From Variovorax paradoxus (GTDB taxonomy: Bacteria > Pseudomonadota > Gammaproteobacteria > Burkholderiales > Burkholderiaceae_C): DNA of 64,000 bases. The notes below the pieces were generated by a model. The model made no database searches. It saw only the letters and a list, made by a program, of their open reading frames with translations, and was not told where the DNA came from. Positions 47,327 through 55,666 of this stretch are shown here, piece after piece. The stretch's first letter is position 1. The number at the start of each line of letters is the position of its first letter. The stretch is from contig NZ_CP045644.1 in assembly GCF_009498455.1 (NCBI RefSeq), positions 1,829,001 through 1,893,000 on the forward strand. The letters are read 5' to 3'. A program made the position numbers and the translations under genes.

Positions 47327-47359
47327 TGCGCGTTGCATCGCCGCTCTTTTGCCCTATGA
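46386..47359 (+). pseudogene. DUF6708 membrane protein, tandem copy 2, frameshifted
   Basis: This copy matches the first from its leader onward, but at 46619-46621 it has GGG where copy 1 has GGGG. The missing G ends the first frame at 46706 (106 residues, unrelated tail). Restoring it joins the frame to the one that runs to 47359, with two transmembrane helices and the same cytoplasmic domain (L-R-F-W-R-F-W-E-R-V, Y-M-E-E-G-G-P). The product would be about 325 residues. It is a broken immunity gene, a phase-variable homopolymer site, or a sequencing error; the gene is otherwise intact. Confidence 0.8.
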
Positions 47360-47874
47360 AGCGATTCGCTCTAATTGCCGCAGTCGTTGTTGCAGCCCTC
47401 ATCGCGTCGGCTGTGGCGTACCGCGGCTATCGGGTGAACACGAGCACTTCCGACACTTCCACCGCGGTATCGAGCGATGAGAGCCAAGCACAGGGAAGGC
47501 TGCTCGCAAAGCTTCGTTTCGATGCGCCGTCTTTTGGCGATTGCTCGGTGCATGACGCGTGGCTGGAAAAGTCCTCCACGTTCGTGACGCGCAGCTGGTT
47601 CGGCATTCGTCTGGGCAAAGAGACCATTCCGACAGCCGCCATCCATGTGGTCCTCAACATTCCCAAGGACCCATTCCAGTCTGCGGAAAGCTTGAGCTTC
47701 GACGAGACGAATCCGACCGCCTCCGACTTGGGGCTGACGGGCTCGTTCACCCAGACCGTCACGATCAACGCGAAGCGCTACTGGCTGTTCGGATCGAACA
47801 CCGTGTTTCCGCCGCCTGCGGTCATGAAATTCAGCTGTGGCACAGCAAAAGCACATGCAACGTTGGCGAACTAG
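47356..47874 (+). CDS. small exported or membrane-anchored protein, unknown
   Basis: A 172-residue protein with an N-terminal helix (about 5-22, F-A-L-I-A-A-V-V-V-A-A-L-I) that could be a signal anchor, followed by a serine/threonine-rich spacer and a compact domain (about 55-165) with F-G-D-C-S-V-H-D-A and K-F-S-C-G-T-A, so a disulfide is possible in the periplasm. The ATG at 47356 overlaps the stop of the DUF6708 copy 2 frame. I do not recognise the family; a periplasmic accessory or immunity role is a guess from position. Confidence 0.55.
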   Translation: MKRFALIAAVVVAALIASAVAYRGYRVNTSTSDTSTAVSSDESQAQGRLLAKLRFDAPSFGDCSVHDAWLEKSSTFVTRSWFGIRLGKETIPTAAIHVVLNIPKDPFQSAESLSFDETNPTASDLGLTGSFTQTVTINAKRYWLFGSNTVFPPPAVMKFSCGTAKAHATLAN

Positions 47875-48000
47875 GATTTTTCCGGTCCACGCGATGTCGA
47901 TCGGCCAGCCCCTGAACCGACAGGGCGGGAAGATCGCGCGCGGCCATGCATCGAACGAAGACCGGCACGACCGGCACTGACACCAGGGAGGTGGAGAACC

Positions 48001-50928
48001 ATGTCATCAGACACATCAAACAGCGTCATGCCGACCTATGGCGCGGCGCCATGGAAGCTCGAAGGCCTGAACGTCGCGCGGCTTTCGGAGCAGGCGCGGC
48101 TCATCAAGCTGCAGCTGCCCGCGTCGGCGCCGCAGAACGCCGTCGTCGTCGAGCGCTTCACCGGCAGCGAAGGCCTCAACGAACTCTTCGAGTTCACCAT
48201 CGACACCCTTGCCACGTCGAGCGAGTTCGATCCGTTCGCGCTGATCGGCGAAGAGCTGAGCCTGCGCCTGCTGCTGGCCAATGGCAGCTTTCGCACCTGG
48301 CACGGCTACCTCACGGCCGTCGATGCGCTGGGCGGTGATGGCGGCCTTGCGCGCTATCGGCTGCACCTGCAACCCTGGCTTGCTGCGCTCGGCCTGCGCC
48401 GCGACAGCTTCGTGTACGCCGCCAAGCACGTGCAGGACATCGTCAGCGAAGTGTTCGCCGACCACACCACCGCGAGCTTCAGCTTCGAAGTCACACAGGA
48501 GATGCCCGTGCGGCCGACCTGCGTGCAGTACCGCGAGTCGGACCTGGCCTTCGTGTTGCGACTGCTCGCGGAAGAAGGCCTGAGCTTTCGCTTCGAGCAT
48601 GAACAGCAGTCGCCCAATGGCAGCAGCACGGGGACCAACACCACGCCCTCGCACCACCGCCTGGTGATCTTCGACCGCGCGGCAACCCCGCCCGACTGCG
48701 CCTTGTCGCAGATCCGTTTCCACCGCGTCGACGCCACCGAATCGACCGACGCCATCACCGCATGGAGCAGTCGGCGCCAGGTTGCCACCAACGCCGTCAT
48801 GCGCAACGCCTGGGACGCCAGCGTGCTGCAGGCCCCCACTGGCGCTGTGCAGAGCGCGCTGTCGATGGGCGACGTGCCCGTGCTGGAGCACTACGACGGC
48901 ACCGGTGCGCAGCGCTACGCCGACAGCGCCACCGCCGCCCGCCGCGCCGAGCAGCAGCTCGTGGCCTTCGAATCGCGCATCAAGCGCTACGGCGCCGCGG
49001 GCAGCGTGCGACAGCTCGGTGCGGGCGAGCGCTTCACGCTCACGCAGCACGACCGCTACGAAGGCCGCAAATTTCTCGCACTGCGCGTGCGCCATGAAGC
49101 AGCCAACAATTTGGGCGCGCAAGCCGCGCAGGTGCTGGAGGCCGGCGAACTCGAAAAGGGCAGCTACCGCAACAGCTTCGAGGCCCAGCCGGCCGAAGCG
49201 CAGGTCGTGCCGCTGTGGCGACCCAAGCCCACCGCTCCCGAAGCCATGGTCGCGCTCGTGGTCGGGGCCGATGACGACGAGGCACCGACCGCCGTCCACA
49301 CACAGCGTGACCATCGCGTGCAAGTCCGTTTCCATTGGCAGACCCAGCGTGCGGGCCAGCAGCAGTCGACGAGCAGCGGACAAGGCAGCCTGGTCGCCGC
49401 CGGCCGCCACGCCAGCAACCGCCAGTCCGTCTGGCTGCGCGTGGCCGCACCGGTGGCCGGCCCCAACTGGGGCGCCCACCACCTGCCGCGCGTCGGCTCC
49501 GAAGTGCTGGTGTCCTTCATCGAAGGCGACATCGACCGACCGGTGGTCGCCCAACAGCTCTACAACGGACAGGATCTGCCGCCCTGGTCGGCCGGCACCG
49601 ATTCGTCGGCCAATCATGCCGGCGTACTCTCAGGCTGGCACAGCCGCGCGCTCGACGGCAGTGGCTACAACCAGTGGATCGCCGACGACGCGCCCGGACA
49701 GGTGCGCACCCGCCTGGCCAGCTCGCACGCGGCCAGTCAACTGAACCTGGGCCACCTCAACGCCCAGTCTCCTGACGAGAGCAGCCGTGGCGCCTGGCGC
49801 GGCAGCGGCGCAGAGCTGCGCTCCGACGCCTGGGTCGCCACGCGCGCCGGCGAGGGCCTGTTGATCTCCACGCTGGCCCAGGAACGCGCGGCGGGCAGCG
49901 TCCAGGACACTACCAGCGTGCGCGGTCAACTCGCGGGTGCGCTGCGCGAGGCGCAGAAGCTGTCCGATGCGGCCGGCGGCGCCAAGGCGCTGGCGTTGAG
50001 CGCCACGGCGCTGCTGCAGCCGCTCATCGACGACATCGATCCGCAGAAGAACGGGCACTATCCCAGTAGCGTCAACGGGCAGGACGCGCGCGAGCCGAAG
50101 GGAGGAGAAGGCGCAGGCTCACGCGAAGGGCAAGACCCCGTGCCCGCCTTCGCCCGGCCGCTCATGGTGCTCGACGCGGCCATGAGCCTGAACATGGCCA
50201 CGCCCGCCAGCGCGACTGTGTACGCAGGCGAGGCGATCCATTGGACTGCGCAGGCGCAGGCCCACATCGCAGCGGGCAAGACCGTGAGCTTTGCGGCCGC
50301 CAAATCCGTGGGGCTGTACAGCCACAAGGGCGGCATCCAGGTCATCGCGCAAGACGGGCCGATGAGCGTGCAGGCGCACACCGACGAACTCGAATGGCTG
50401 GCCAAGGAAGGCTTCACGGTCACCAGCAGCAATGACGAGATTCACGTGCTGGCGCAGAAGAAGATCACGCTCAAGGGGGGGCAGACAAGCATCGAGCTGG
50501 ATGGGATGAACATCACCTTGAAGATGCCGGGGCTGCTGGACATCAAGGGGACCAGCAAGAGCTTTGTGGGGCCGAAGGGGAATCCGGTCGAACTGCCAGC
50601 GTTGCCTGCCGGCGATCTTCCGCCAGGCACAGTCCAACTGGATCATCGATATCACGACGATGAAGGACTCGCCGGGGCCAAGTACTTCCTCCGGCTTCCC
50701 GGCGGCGCAGAGCGCACAGGTGTTCTCGACGATCAGGGGCGAGCAACCGTCACCGACGTGCCATTGGGCGGCACCGTGAGCTTCGGGCCGGCTGCAGGGG
50801 CGTTTCAGCGCAAGGACAAGACGCCGACCCCTGCGCACGACCCCAATCCGAGTGAAGAAAAACTCGGTGGCCTTGTCGACAAGTATTTCAAGCAACCGTC
50901 ATCTTCCGGGCAAGAAGGCAGGGAATAG
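48001..50928 (+). CDS. vgrG: VgrG tip protein (TssI) with transthyretin-like tail
   Basis: A 975-residue VgrG. Base domain (about 35-420) with V-Q-Y-R-E-S-D-L-A-F and L-L-A-E-E-G-L-S-F-R-F, gp5 OB-fold (R-F-H-W-Q, L-P-R-V-G-S-E-V-L-V-S-F, D-R-P-V-V-A-Q-Q-L-Y-N-G), DUF2345 helix, then an extra C-terminal domain from about 871 with L-D-H-R-Y-H-D-D-E-G-L-A-G-A and D-D-Q-G-R-A-T-V-T-D-V that resembles transthyretin-like tails. Such tails bind effectors directly in other VgrGs, and indeed no DUF4123 adaptor follows here. A GGGAGGTGGAG ribosome site precedes the ATG. Confidence 0.94.
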   Translation: MSSDTSNSVMPTYGAAPWKLEGLNVARLSEQARLIKLQLPASAPQNAVVVERFTGSEGLNELFEFTIDTLATSSEFDPFALIGEELSLRLLLANGSFRTWHGYLTAVDALGGDGGLARYRLHLQPWLAALGLRRDSFVYAAKHVQDIVSEVFADHTTASFSFEVTQEMPVRPTCVQYRESDLAFVLRLLAEEGLSFRFEHEQQSPNGSSTGTNTTPSHHRLVIFDRAATPPDCALSQIRFHRVDATESTDAITAWSSRRQVATNAVMRNAWDASVLQAPTGAVQSALSMGDVPVLEHYDGTGAQRYADSATAARRAEQQLVAFESRIKRYGAAGSVRQLGAGERFTLTQHDRYEGRKFLALRVRHEAANNLGAQAAQVLEAGELEKGSYRNSFEAQPAEAQVVPLWRPKPTAPEAMVALVVGADDDEAPTAVHTQRDHRVQVRFHWQTQRAGQQQSTSSGQGSLVAAGRHASNRQSVWLRVAAPVAGPNWGAHHLPRVGSEVLVSFIEGDIDRPVVAQQLYNGQDLPPWSAGTDSSANHAGVLSGWHSRALDGSGYNQWIADDAPGQVRTRLASSHAASQLNLGHLNAQSPDESSRGAWRGSGAELRSDAWVATRAGEGLLISTLAQERAAGSVQDTTSVRGQLAGALREAQKLSDAAGGAKALALSATALLQPLIDDIDPQKNGHYPSSVNGQDAREPKGGEGAGSREGQDPVPAFARPLMVLDAAMSLNMATPASATVYAGEAIHWTAQAQAHIAAGKTVSFAAAKSVGLYSHKGGIQVIAQDGPMSVQAHTDELEWLAKEGFTVTSSNDEIHVLAQKKITLKGGQTSIELDGMNITLKMPGLLDIKGTSKSFVGPKGNPVELPALPAGDLPPGTVQLDHRYHDDEGLAGAKYFLRLPGGAERTGVLDDQGRATVTDVPLGGTVSFGPAAGAFQRKDKTPTPAHDPNPSEEKLGGLVDKYFKQPSSSGQEGRE

Positions 50929-50931
50929 AAA

Positions 50932-52467
50932 ATGGCAGATACAACGACTGCATCCGGCAGCGCGCCCGGAGGACTGAGCTGGGCGCGCTTCAAAGCTTGG
51001 TCTGCCGAAGCGGGCGAATGGGTCTGGGGTACCACGCAAGGGGCATTCAACGAAAAGGCGTCGTTCAGCCAGATTCTTGTAGATGCGGTGATCGGCATGA
51101 TCCCGCTGGTGGGCGACGTCACGGCCGTGCGCGACCTGATTGCCGTGGTCATCGGTTTGATCGAGAGCCCCGCGAAGCGCGAGAAGGTGTGGGAATGGGT
51201 GCTGCTGGTTGTGTTGCTGTTTGCCTTGATTCCCGTCTTTGGCGGCGTGATCAAAGGGGTCGGGCGCATCGCTGTCAAGGTAGGCAAGGCGGCCGAGGCG
51301 CTGACGGGCGCGGCTCGGGCAGCCAAGCTGCAAGAGGGCGCCAGGGAAATCATCGCATTCCTCAACCGCATTGGCTTCAAGAACGCGGAGAAATGGTTTC
51401 TTTCGCTACGTATTACCGAGTACCAAGCCCAGTTGTTGGAGCGCTTCAACAAGCTCATGGAAGTCATCAACGGTGTGCTGGTGCAGATTCAGCGCAAGGC
51501 GGGCAGCCTGATGCCGGCCAGCTTGAACAGCCGCATCGAAACACTCAAATCGGGACTGGCTACGCTCAAGAAGCTGGCGCCGGACATGCTCGTCAAGGCC
51601 GTGAAGGAACTCGATCAGACGCTCAGAGACATGCAGGCCTATGTGCGTAGCGGTGGCGAAACTACCAGCCGGTTGGCGGCGCATGAAGTGGCGGTAGGGG
51701 AGCGTGCCGTAACGCGGGCTGACGAGGCTCGCATTATCGAAAGTGGGCCTTTGCCGGCGAGATCGGTGCGTGGGTGGAAGAAAAACAAGGCAATTGCAGG
51801 TGAGCCCGACACGTATGAGCTGGTCTACAAGCACGAACCGGGCTATCCAGATCTAACCGAGTACTCCAAGGACAACCGCTACATAAATATCGAAGCCTTC
51901 AGCGGCAAGATCATCAACCGCCCGTTGAAGCCGGGCGAGCAAATTTATCGCTACTTTGGACCGGAAGGCGTGACCCATCGCCATGACGTCAAACTTACCC
52001 AGCCTGGCGGCGGCTGGTGGGGATTAGGTCCTCCTCCTAGAACAGCGAAAGAGTGGCGCGAAAAATGCGCGGTTCTGGATGAGTGGAATCGCGACGGCTA
52101 CATCGTCATTGGTACCGCACCGGTAGATCACGAAATCAAAGCGGCAGTGGGTACGATTTCAGAGCAAAGCGGGAAAGAGATCTCGGGGCAATATTTGCCG
52201 GGTGGAAACTCACAGGCTGTCATTGATATTTCAGAGTCCGCCAAGAATGGCTTGAAAGATGTAGCTGAAAAAGTTGTTGCCAGCGGAAAAGCCGCCGTGT
52301 GGAGTGATCCGGTCACACGCATGAAATTCGAGATCAGACCCACGGGTTGGACTGATGCTAACGGTATTCATGGCTACGCCAACGTACCAAGAGCGGCCTC
52401 TGTGCAGACTTCTCGATTGGGTGCACGCGAAATGGCGACCAAAGAAAATAGAGAGGTCACGAAATGA
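50932..52467 (+). CDS. T6SS polymorphic effector with unassigned C-terminal toxin domain
   Basis: A 511-residue cargo protein starting three bases after vgrG. Residues about 40-105 contain two hydrophobic segments (A-V-I-G-M-I-P-L-V-G-D-V and V-L-L-V-V-L-L-F-A-L-I-P-V-F), then helical coiled regions to about 260. The C-terminal third (about 270-511) is the likely toxin: I-Y-R-Y-F-G near 337, G-G-G-W-W-G-L-G near 360, A-V-L-D-E-W-N-R-D-G-Y, and G-Q-Y-L-P-G-G-N-S-Q near 419. The P-G-G-x-x-Q motif recalls the active-site end of TNT-type NAD-glycohydrolases, but that is a hypothesis. Its stop overlaps the immunity gene as ATGA. Confidence 0.72.
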   Translation: MADTTTASGSAPGGLSWARFKAWSAEAGEWVWGTTQGAFNEKASFSQILVDAVIGMIPLVGDVTAVRDLIAVVIGLIESPAKREKVWEWVLLVVLLFALIPVFGGVIKGVGRIAVKVGKAAEALTGAARAAKLQEGAREIIAFLNRIGFKNAEKWFLSLRITEYQAQLLERFNKLMEVINGVLVQIQRKAGSLMPASLNSRIETLKSGLATLKKLAPDMLVKAVKELDQTLRDMQAYVRSGGETTSRLAAHEVAVGERAVTRADEARIIESGPLPARSVRGWKKNKAIAGEPDTYELVYKHEPGYPDLTEYSKDNRYINIEAFSGKIINRPLKPGEQIYRYFGPEGVTHRHDVKLTQPGGGWWGLGPPPRTAKEWREKCAVLDEWNRDGYIVIGTAPVDHEIKAAVGTISEQSGKEISGQYLPGGNSQAVIDISESAKNGLKDVAEKVVASGKAAVWSDPVTRMKFEIRPTGWTDANGIHGYANVPRAASVQTSRLGAREMATKENREVTK

Positions 52468-53540
52468 CAGTGCAAGTCTCCACTAGGTTGCCTAATGAAT
52501 TGGAGCGAAAGCAAATCTTCTACGCGCTCAAGCGATGGACTTCTTATACGGCGTGGGAGCGAATCCTTAAGTTCTATCAAGCGTGGGCTGATATCACTGA
52601 GGCAAGTCTTCGCGAAGCCAGTGCAAAGGGCCTCGAAGACAAGAGCAGTATTCGTGCTTCACGCCTGATCTCGGTTCTGAAAGGGCTTGCGGACTTGGAC
52701 GAGGCAGTAGCACGACTCAAGCAGGGTGACAAGGGCATCTTCAAATACGCCTCGTACTCCGAACTCGCACGTTCGTACCGGCCACTGGATCACGAGGGGG
52801 AAATGCTCTGGCGCGTGGCGAAGGGAGAAATCGGCATCAACTATGAGTCAACTCCTCTGTGGAATGAGTACGCACGAACAGTCACTCAGTTGTCTCAAGC
52901 CTGGAGTGAATGCTCGTCAAACGCTATACAACCGAATTTTGACGGTTCTGTCGATCCTGTCACGCGCACCCGATTCAACGACTATCTGAAAGCAGAGCTC
53001 GAACGCATGACTTTCCCCGACTCGTTGCCAGAACCCTCAGATCCAATCGAACCCCTACTGGTCCGAACCGGGCAGGGCGTTAAGTTCTCGGGTATTTGGG
53101 AACCGGTCGATGCACCTGCACCAAAGATCATTAGCTTTTTCAAGCCCGCACCACCCAAAGGGCCATTCCCCATCGTGGGCACAATGGCTTACCTACATGG
53201 CGGCACGGCCGCCCCTAATATGGCGAGCGACGGCACGGGCGGAGAGGGTCGGCCTGCCGTCTGGCGCCTTTTATGGAAAGATGATCGCTACGAAGATGGC
53301 ACCGTTCCTGAAGAAGAAAAGCACTATGTGTTCCTCCAGCCCCAAGCAGAGGAGGTACATGTACCGACTCGCAGCACTCCCACTGCGTCTTTGACCGTCA
53401 TAGAAAGCGGACAGCAAGCCCCCGTCGCGGGTCGTTGGCTGGTGGAAGATGACCTCCGTGCATCGATTGAGGTCGCAGCCGGAGAAGTGCTTCCTTTGCA
53501 CGAGGGGCGCAAAGTCCGGTGGACGCTGGCGGCGGCGTAA
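52464..53540 (+). CDS. Imm71/Imm72-like immunity protein, cognate to the upstream effector
   Basis: A 358-residue cytoplasmic protein. The opening L-P-N-E-L-E-R-K-Q-I-F-Y-A-L-K-R-W-T-S-Y and A-W-E-R-I-L-K-F-Y-Q-A-W match my recollection of Imm71-type immunity proteins. A C-terminal half follows with S-G-I-W-E-P-V, A-Y-L-H-G-G, L-L-W-K-D-D-R-Y-E-D-G and a last module with A-G-R-W near 331 and G-E-V-L-P. The ATG overlaps the effector stop, a strong sign that it is the cognate immunity gene. The family call is by memory of the pattern, not by a search. Confidence 0.7.
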   Translation: MTVQVSTRLPNELERKQIFYALKRWTSYTAWERILKFYQAWADITEASLREASAKGLEDKSSIRASRLISVLKGLADLDEAVARLKQGDKGIFKYASYSELARSYRPLDHEGEMLWRVAKGEIGINYESTPLWNEYARTVTQLSQAWSECSSNAIQPNFDGSVDPVTRTRFNDYLKAELERMTFPDSLPEPSDPIEPLLVRTGQGVKFSGIWEPVDAPAPKIISFFKPAPPKGPFPIVGTMAYLHGGTAAPNMASDGTGGEGRPAVWRLLWKDDRYEDGTVPEEEKHYVFLQPQAEEVHVPTRSTPTASLTVIESGQQAPVAGRWLVEDDLRASIEVAAGEVLPLHEGRKVRWTLAAA

Positions 53541-53621
53541 ACCACCTCCATCTTGCTCGGGGAGAGAAGCGATGAATGCCGAATTCTCTGGCCAATTTCT
53601 TGTTTGAGGCCGAAAAATAAC

Positions 53622-54497
53622 GTGTCCACCGCTCTGCTGTCACAAGAGGTATTTTTTCTCGAGAGGTACTGCTCACTGAGCTACTTTGGGCAGATGCAGG
53701 ATGCTTGGGCCAAGATGATCGAGGCTGCAGAGCGTGCGTTGGAGCAATTCATGCACGCGTTACCACCAGATTACCGTCGACGGCATTTATCCATGCAACC
53801 GGACATCGTTTGGGGCGAGCGCGTTCTGCCAAACTTTCGGACGACGTTGGAATCTGTAAATTCTGGCTATGCCCTGTTGTCGCACGGAGATCTCAGTGCA
53901 TTGGGACTTGGTGGAAATATTCAAAGCGCCATCAAAGGGCAGACCAGTGACTATCCTGCGAGCTGGATGCCAACGGAACTGGAAGATCAATTCTGGTATT
54001 GGCAGGCTGAGGCGGGGACTCGAGCCTTCAACATGTCGATCACAGAGTACGCCGGGTGGACCCTCGGTGATCTCTCAACAGCGTACTCTGCACAAGCGCG
54101 TGGGCCGCTAGAAGCGCCGACGACATGGCCGGTCTATCGGCTCAATCCCTCCGTGACGGTGCGGACTGGTCAACTTGTGACGCGGGGCGGCATCTACTTG
54201 CCTAGCAGTGACGATAGCTGTGCAGCGGTTCTCATCAAGGACTACGAAGCGTGGGAGGCCAATATCGGGTATGACCCAGCGACCATGCAACGCCGTGGCA
54301 CGGCATCGACTACGTGGACCTTGGTGGAACGCGTTGCCGACGAAGGAGGGGGCATCCCCGGCAAGGAGGATGCAATGGATGACGAAATCTCCTCGCGTCT
54401 GCGTTGGGAAGGAGGCCAGCCTTCTCCTCATGCAGGTTGGTGGGATACCCCTGCCAAGATCGGCAGTCGTCGCTATTTTCTCGCAGAGGCTGCTTGA
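53622..54497 (+). CDS. Imm72-like immunity protein, copy 1
   Basis: A 291-residue protein with L-E-R-Y-C-S-L-S-Y-F-G-Q-M near the start and R-R-H-L-S-M-Q-P-D-I-V-W-G-E-R-V-L-P, then D-D-S-C-A-A-V-L-I-K-D-Y and, near the end, P-H-A-G-W-W-D-T-P-A-K-I-G-S-R-R-Y-F. The start is taken as GTG at 53622 because it aligns with the ATG of the next paralogue; a frame from 53553 adds an unrelated leader. It ends nine residues after the shared G-W-W module begins its second half, so that module is shorter than in its neighbours. No cognate effector is adjacent. Confidence 0.68.
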   Translation: MSTALLSQEVFFLERYCSLSYFGQMQDAWAKMIEAAERALEQFMHALPPDYRRRHLSMQPDIVWGERVLPNFRTTLESVNSGYALLSHGDLSALGLGGNIQSAIKGQTSDYPASWMPTELEDQFWYWQAEAGTRAFNMSITEYAGWTLGDLSTAYSAQARGPLEAPTTWPVYRLNPSVTVRTGQLVTRGGIYLPSSDDSCAAVLIKDYEAWEANIGYDPATMQRRGTASTTWTLVERVADEGGGIPGKEDAMDDEISSRLRWEGGQPSPHAGWWDTPAKIGSRRYFLAEAA

Positions 54498-54527
54498 CAG
54501 TCCGAGTAACGGTGCGAAAAAAACAAC

Positions 54528-55664
54528 ATGCCCACACCGCTCATACCTCAGGAAATCTACCTGTTGGAACGCTACTCGTCGCTCGACTATTTTGGCCAGA
54601 TGCGCGATGCCTGGGCCAGCATGGTCAAGGTCGCCGAGGAAGCGTTTGAGCAATTCATGCACAAGCTGCCAGCGGACTATCGGCGTCGGCATCTATCAAT
54701 GCAACCGGACATCGTGTGGGGCGAGCGGGTGCTGCCTAACTTCCGCTCCACGCTGGAGGCGCTGAACAGAGGGTATGCACTCCTTTCACGTGGGGATCTC
54801 AGCGCACTTGCTCTGGGCGGAAATGTCAAGAGCGATATCAAGGGCCAGACCAGTGACTACGCTCCCGACTGGATGCCGAAGGAACTGGAAGACCAGTTCT
54901 GGCATTGGCAAAGCGAAGCTGATATTCGGGCGTTCAATATTTCGATCACGGAGGCTGGAAGCTGGAAGATTGGCAGCCTGACATCTCGCTACTCAGTGGA
55001 GGATCGGGGTGATTTGAATGCACCTTCGAGCTGGCCCGTATACCGAATCGATCCTTCGGTGACATTGACAACGGATGAGCCGGTCTTGCGCAATGGCGTC
55101 TATTTACCCGTCTGTGACGACAGCTGTGCAGCCGTACTCATCGAAGGCTACCCGACTCGCAAAGCGACAGTTGGATATGACCCGCAGACGAGACAACGAG
55201 TGTCTCGCGCACCGACAACCTGGGTGCTGATCAGCCGCGTCGCTGACGAAGGCGGAGGTATCCCCGGAAAGGAAGAGACGGCGGCCGACGAAGCCTTCTT
55301 ACGCCTGCGTTGTGAAGGAGGCCGGCCTTGCCCTCAAGGAGGGTGGTGGAATACCCCTGCCAAGATCGGCAGTCGCCGTTACTTCAAAGTGGGCGAGGTC
55401 ATGCCTGTGATCGAAGCAGCGACTACGGCACCACCTTCTGGCAGTGGAGCCAAGATCAATCCACACCTCGGCTTTGAACTGGTATGCGACGGCGTGCACA
55501 AGTACCCGGCGAGAGCCTCGCGGGGCCTGACGGCCGGAGCACTGAGTCCGCGCCGTTTCCTGGGTCGTCACGGTAGACATATGAAGACCTATCGGGCACC
55601 GCCAGACTTGTCGATCGCTTTGAGTCTGAAAACGCCAAGCCGCCCGCACGCTCGATGGAGTTGA
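54528..55664 (+). CDS. Imm72-like immunity protein, copy 2, with a frameshifted tail
   Basis: A 378-residue paralogue of the preceding gene (L-E-R-Y-S-S-L-D-Y-F-G-Q-M; H-L-S-M-Q-P-D-I-V-W-G-E-R; D-D-S-C-A-A-V-L-I). It has the shared module G-G-W-W-N-T-P-A-K, R-R-Y-F-K-V-G-E-V-M-P-V-I-E, but after this the frame leaves the pattern. One G is missing at 55416-55417: inserting it gives G-S-D-Y-G-T-T-F-W-Q-W and a stop at 55475-55477, like its neighbours. As it stands the frame runs on for about 60 unrelated residues. The protein core up to residue about 296 is intact and may still work. Confidence 0.72.
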   Translation: MPTPLIPQEIYLLERYSSLDYFGQMRDAWASMVKVAEEAFEQFMHKLPADYRRRHLSMQPDIVWGERVLPNFRSTLEALNRGYALLSRGDLSALALGGNVKSDIKGQTSDYAPDWMPKELEDQFWHWQSEADIRAFNISITEAGSWKIGSLTSRYSVEDRGDLNAPSSWPVYRIDPSVTLTTDEPVLRNGVYLPVCDDSCAAVLIEGYPTRKATVGYDPQTRQRVSRAPTTWVLISRVADEGGGIPGKEETAADEAFLRLRCEGGRPCPQGGWWNTPAKIGSRRYFKVGEVMPVIEAATTAPPSGSGAKINPHLGFELVCDGVHKYPARASRGLTAGALSPRRFLGRHGRHMKTYRAPPDLSIALSLKTPSRPHARWS

Positions 55665-55666
55665 TC

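Noticed and set aside
51730..52467. Firm assignment of the effector C-terminus to the TNT NADase family
   Set aside because: Only the P-G-G-x-x-Q end and an early Y-R-Y motif agree; the match is kept as a hypothesis and not used in the call.
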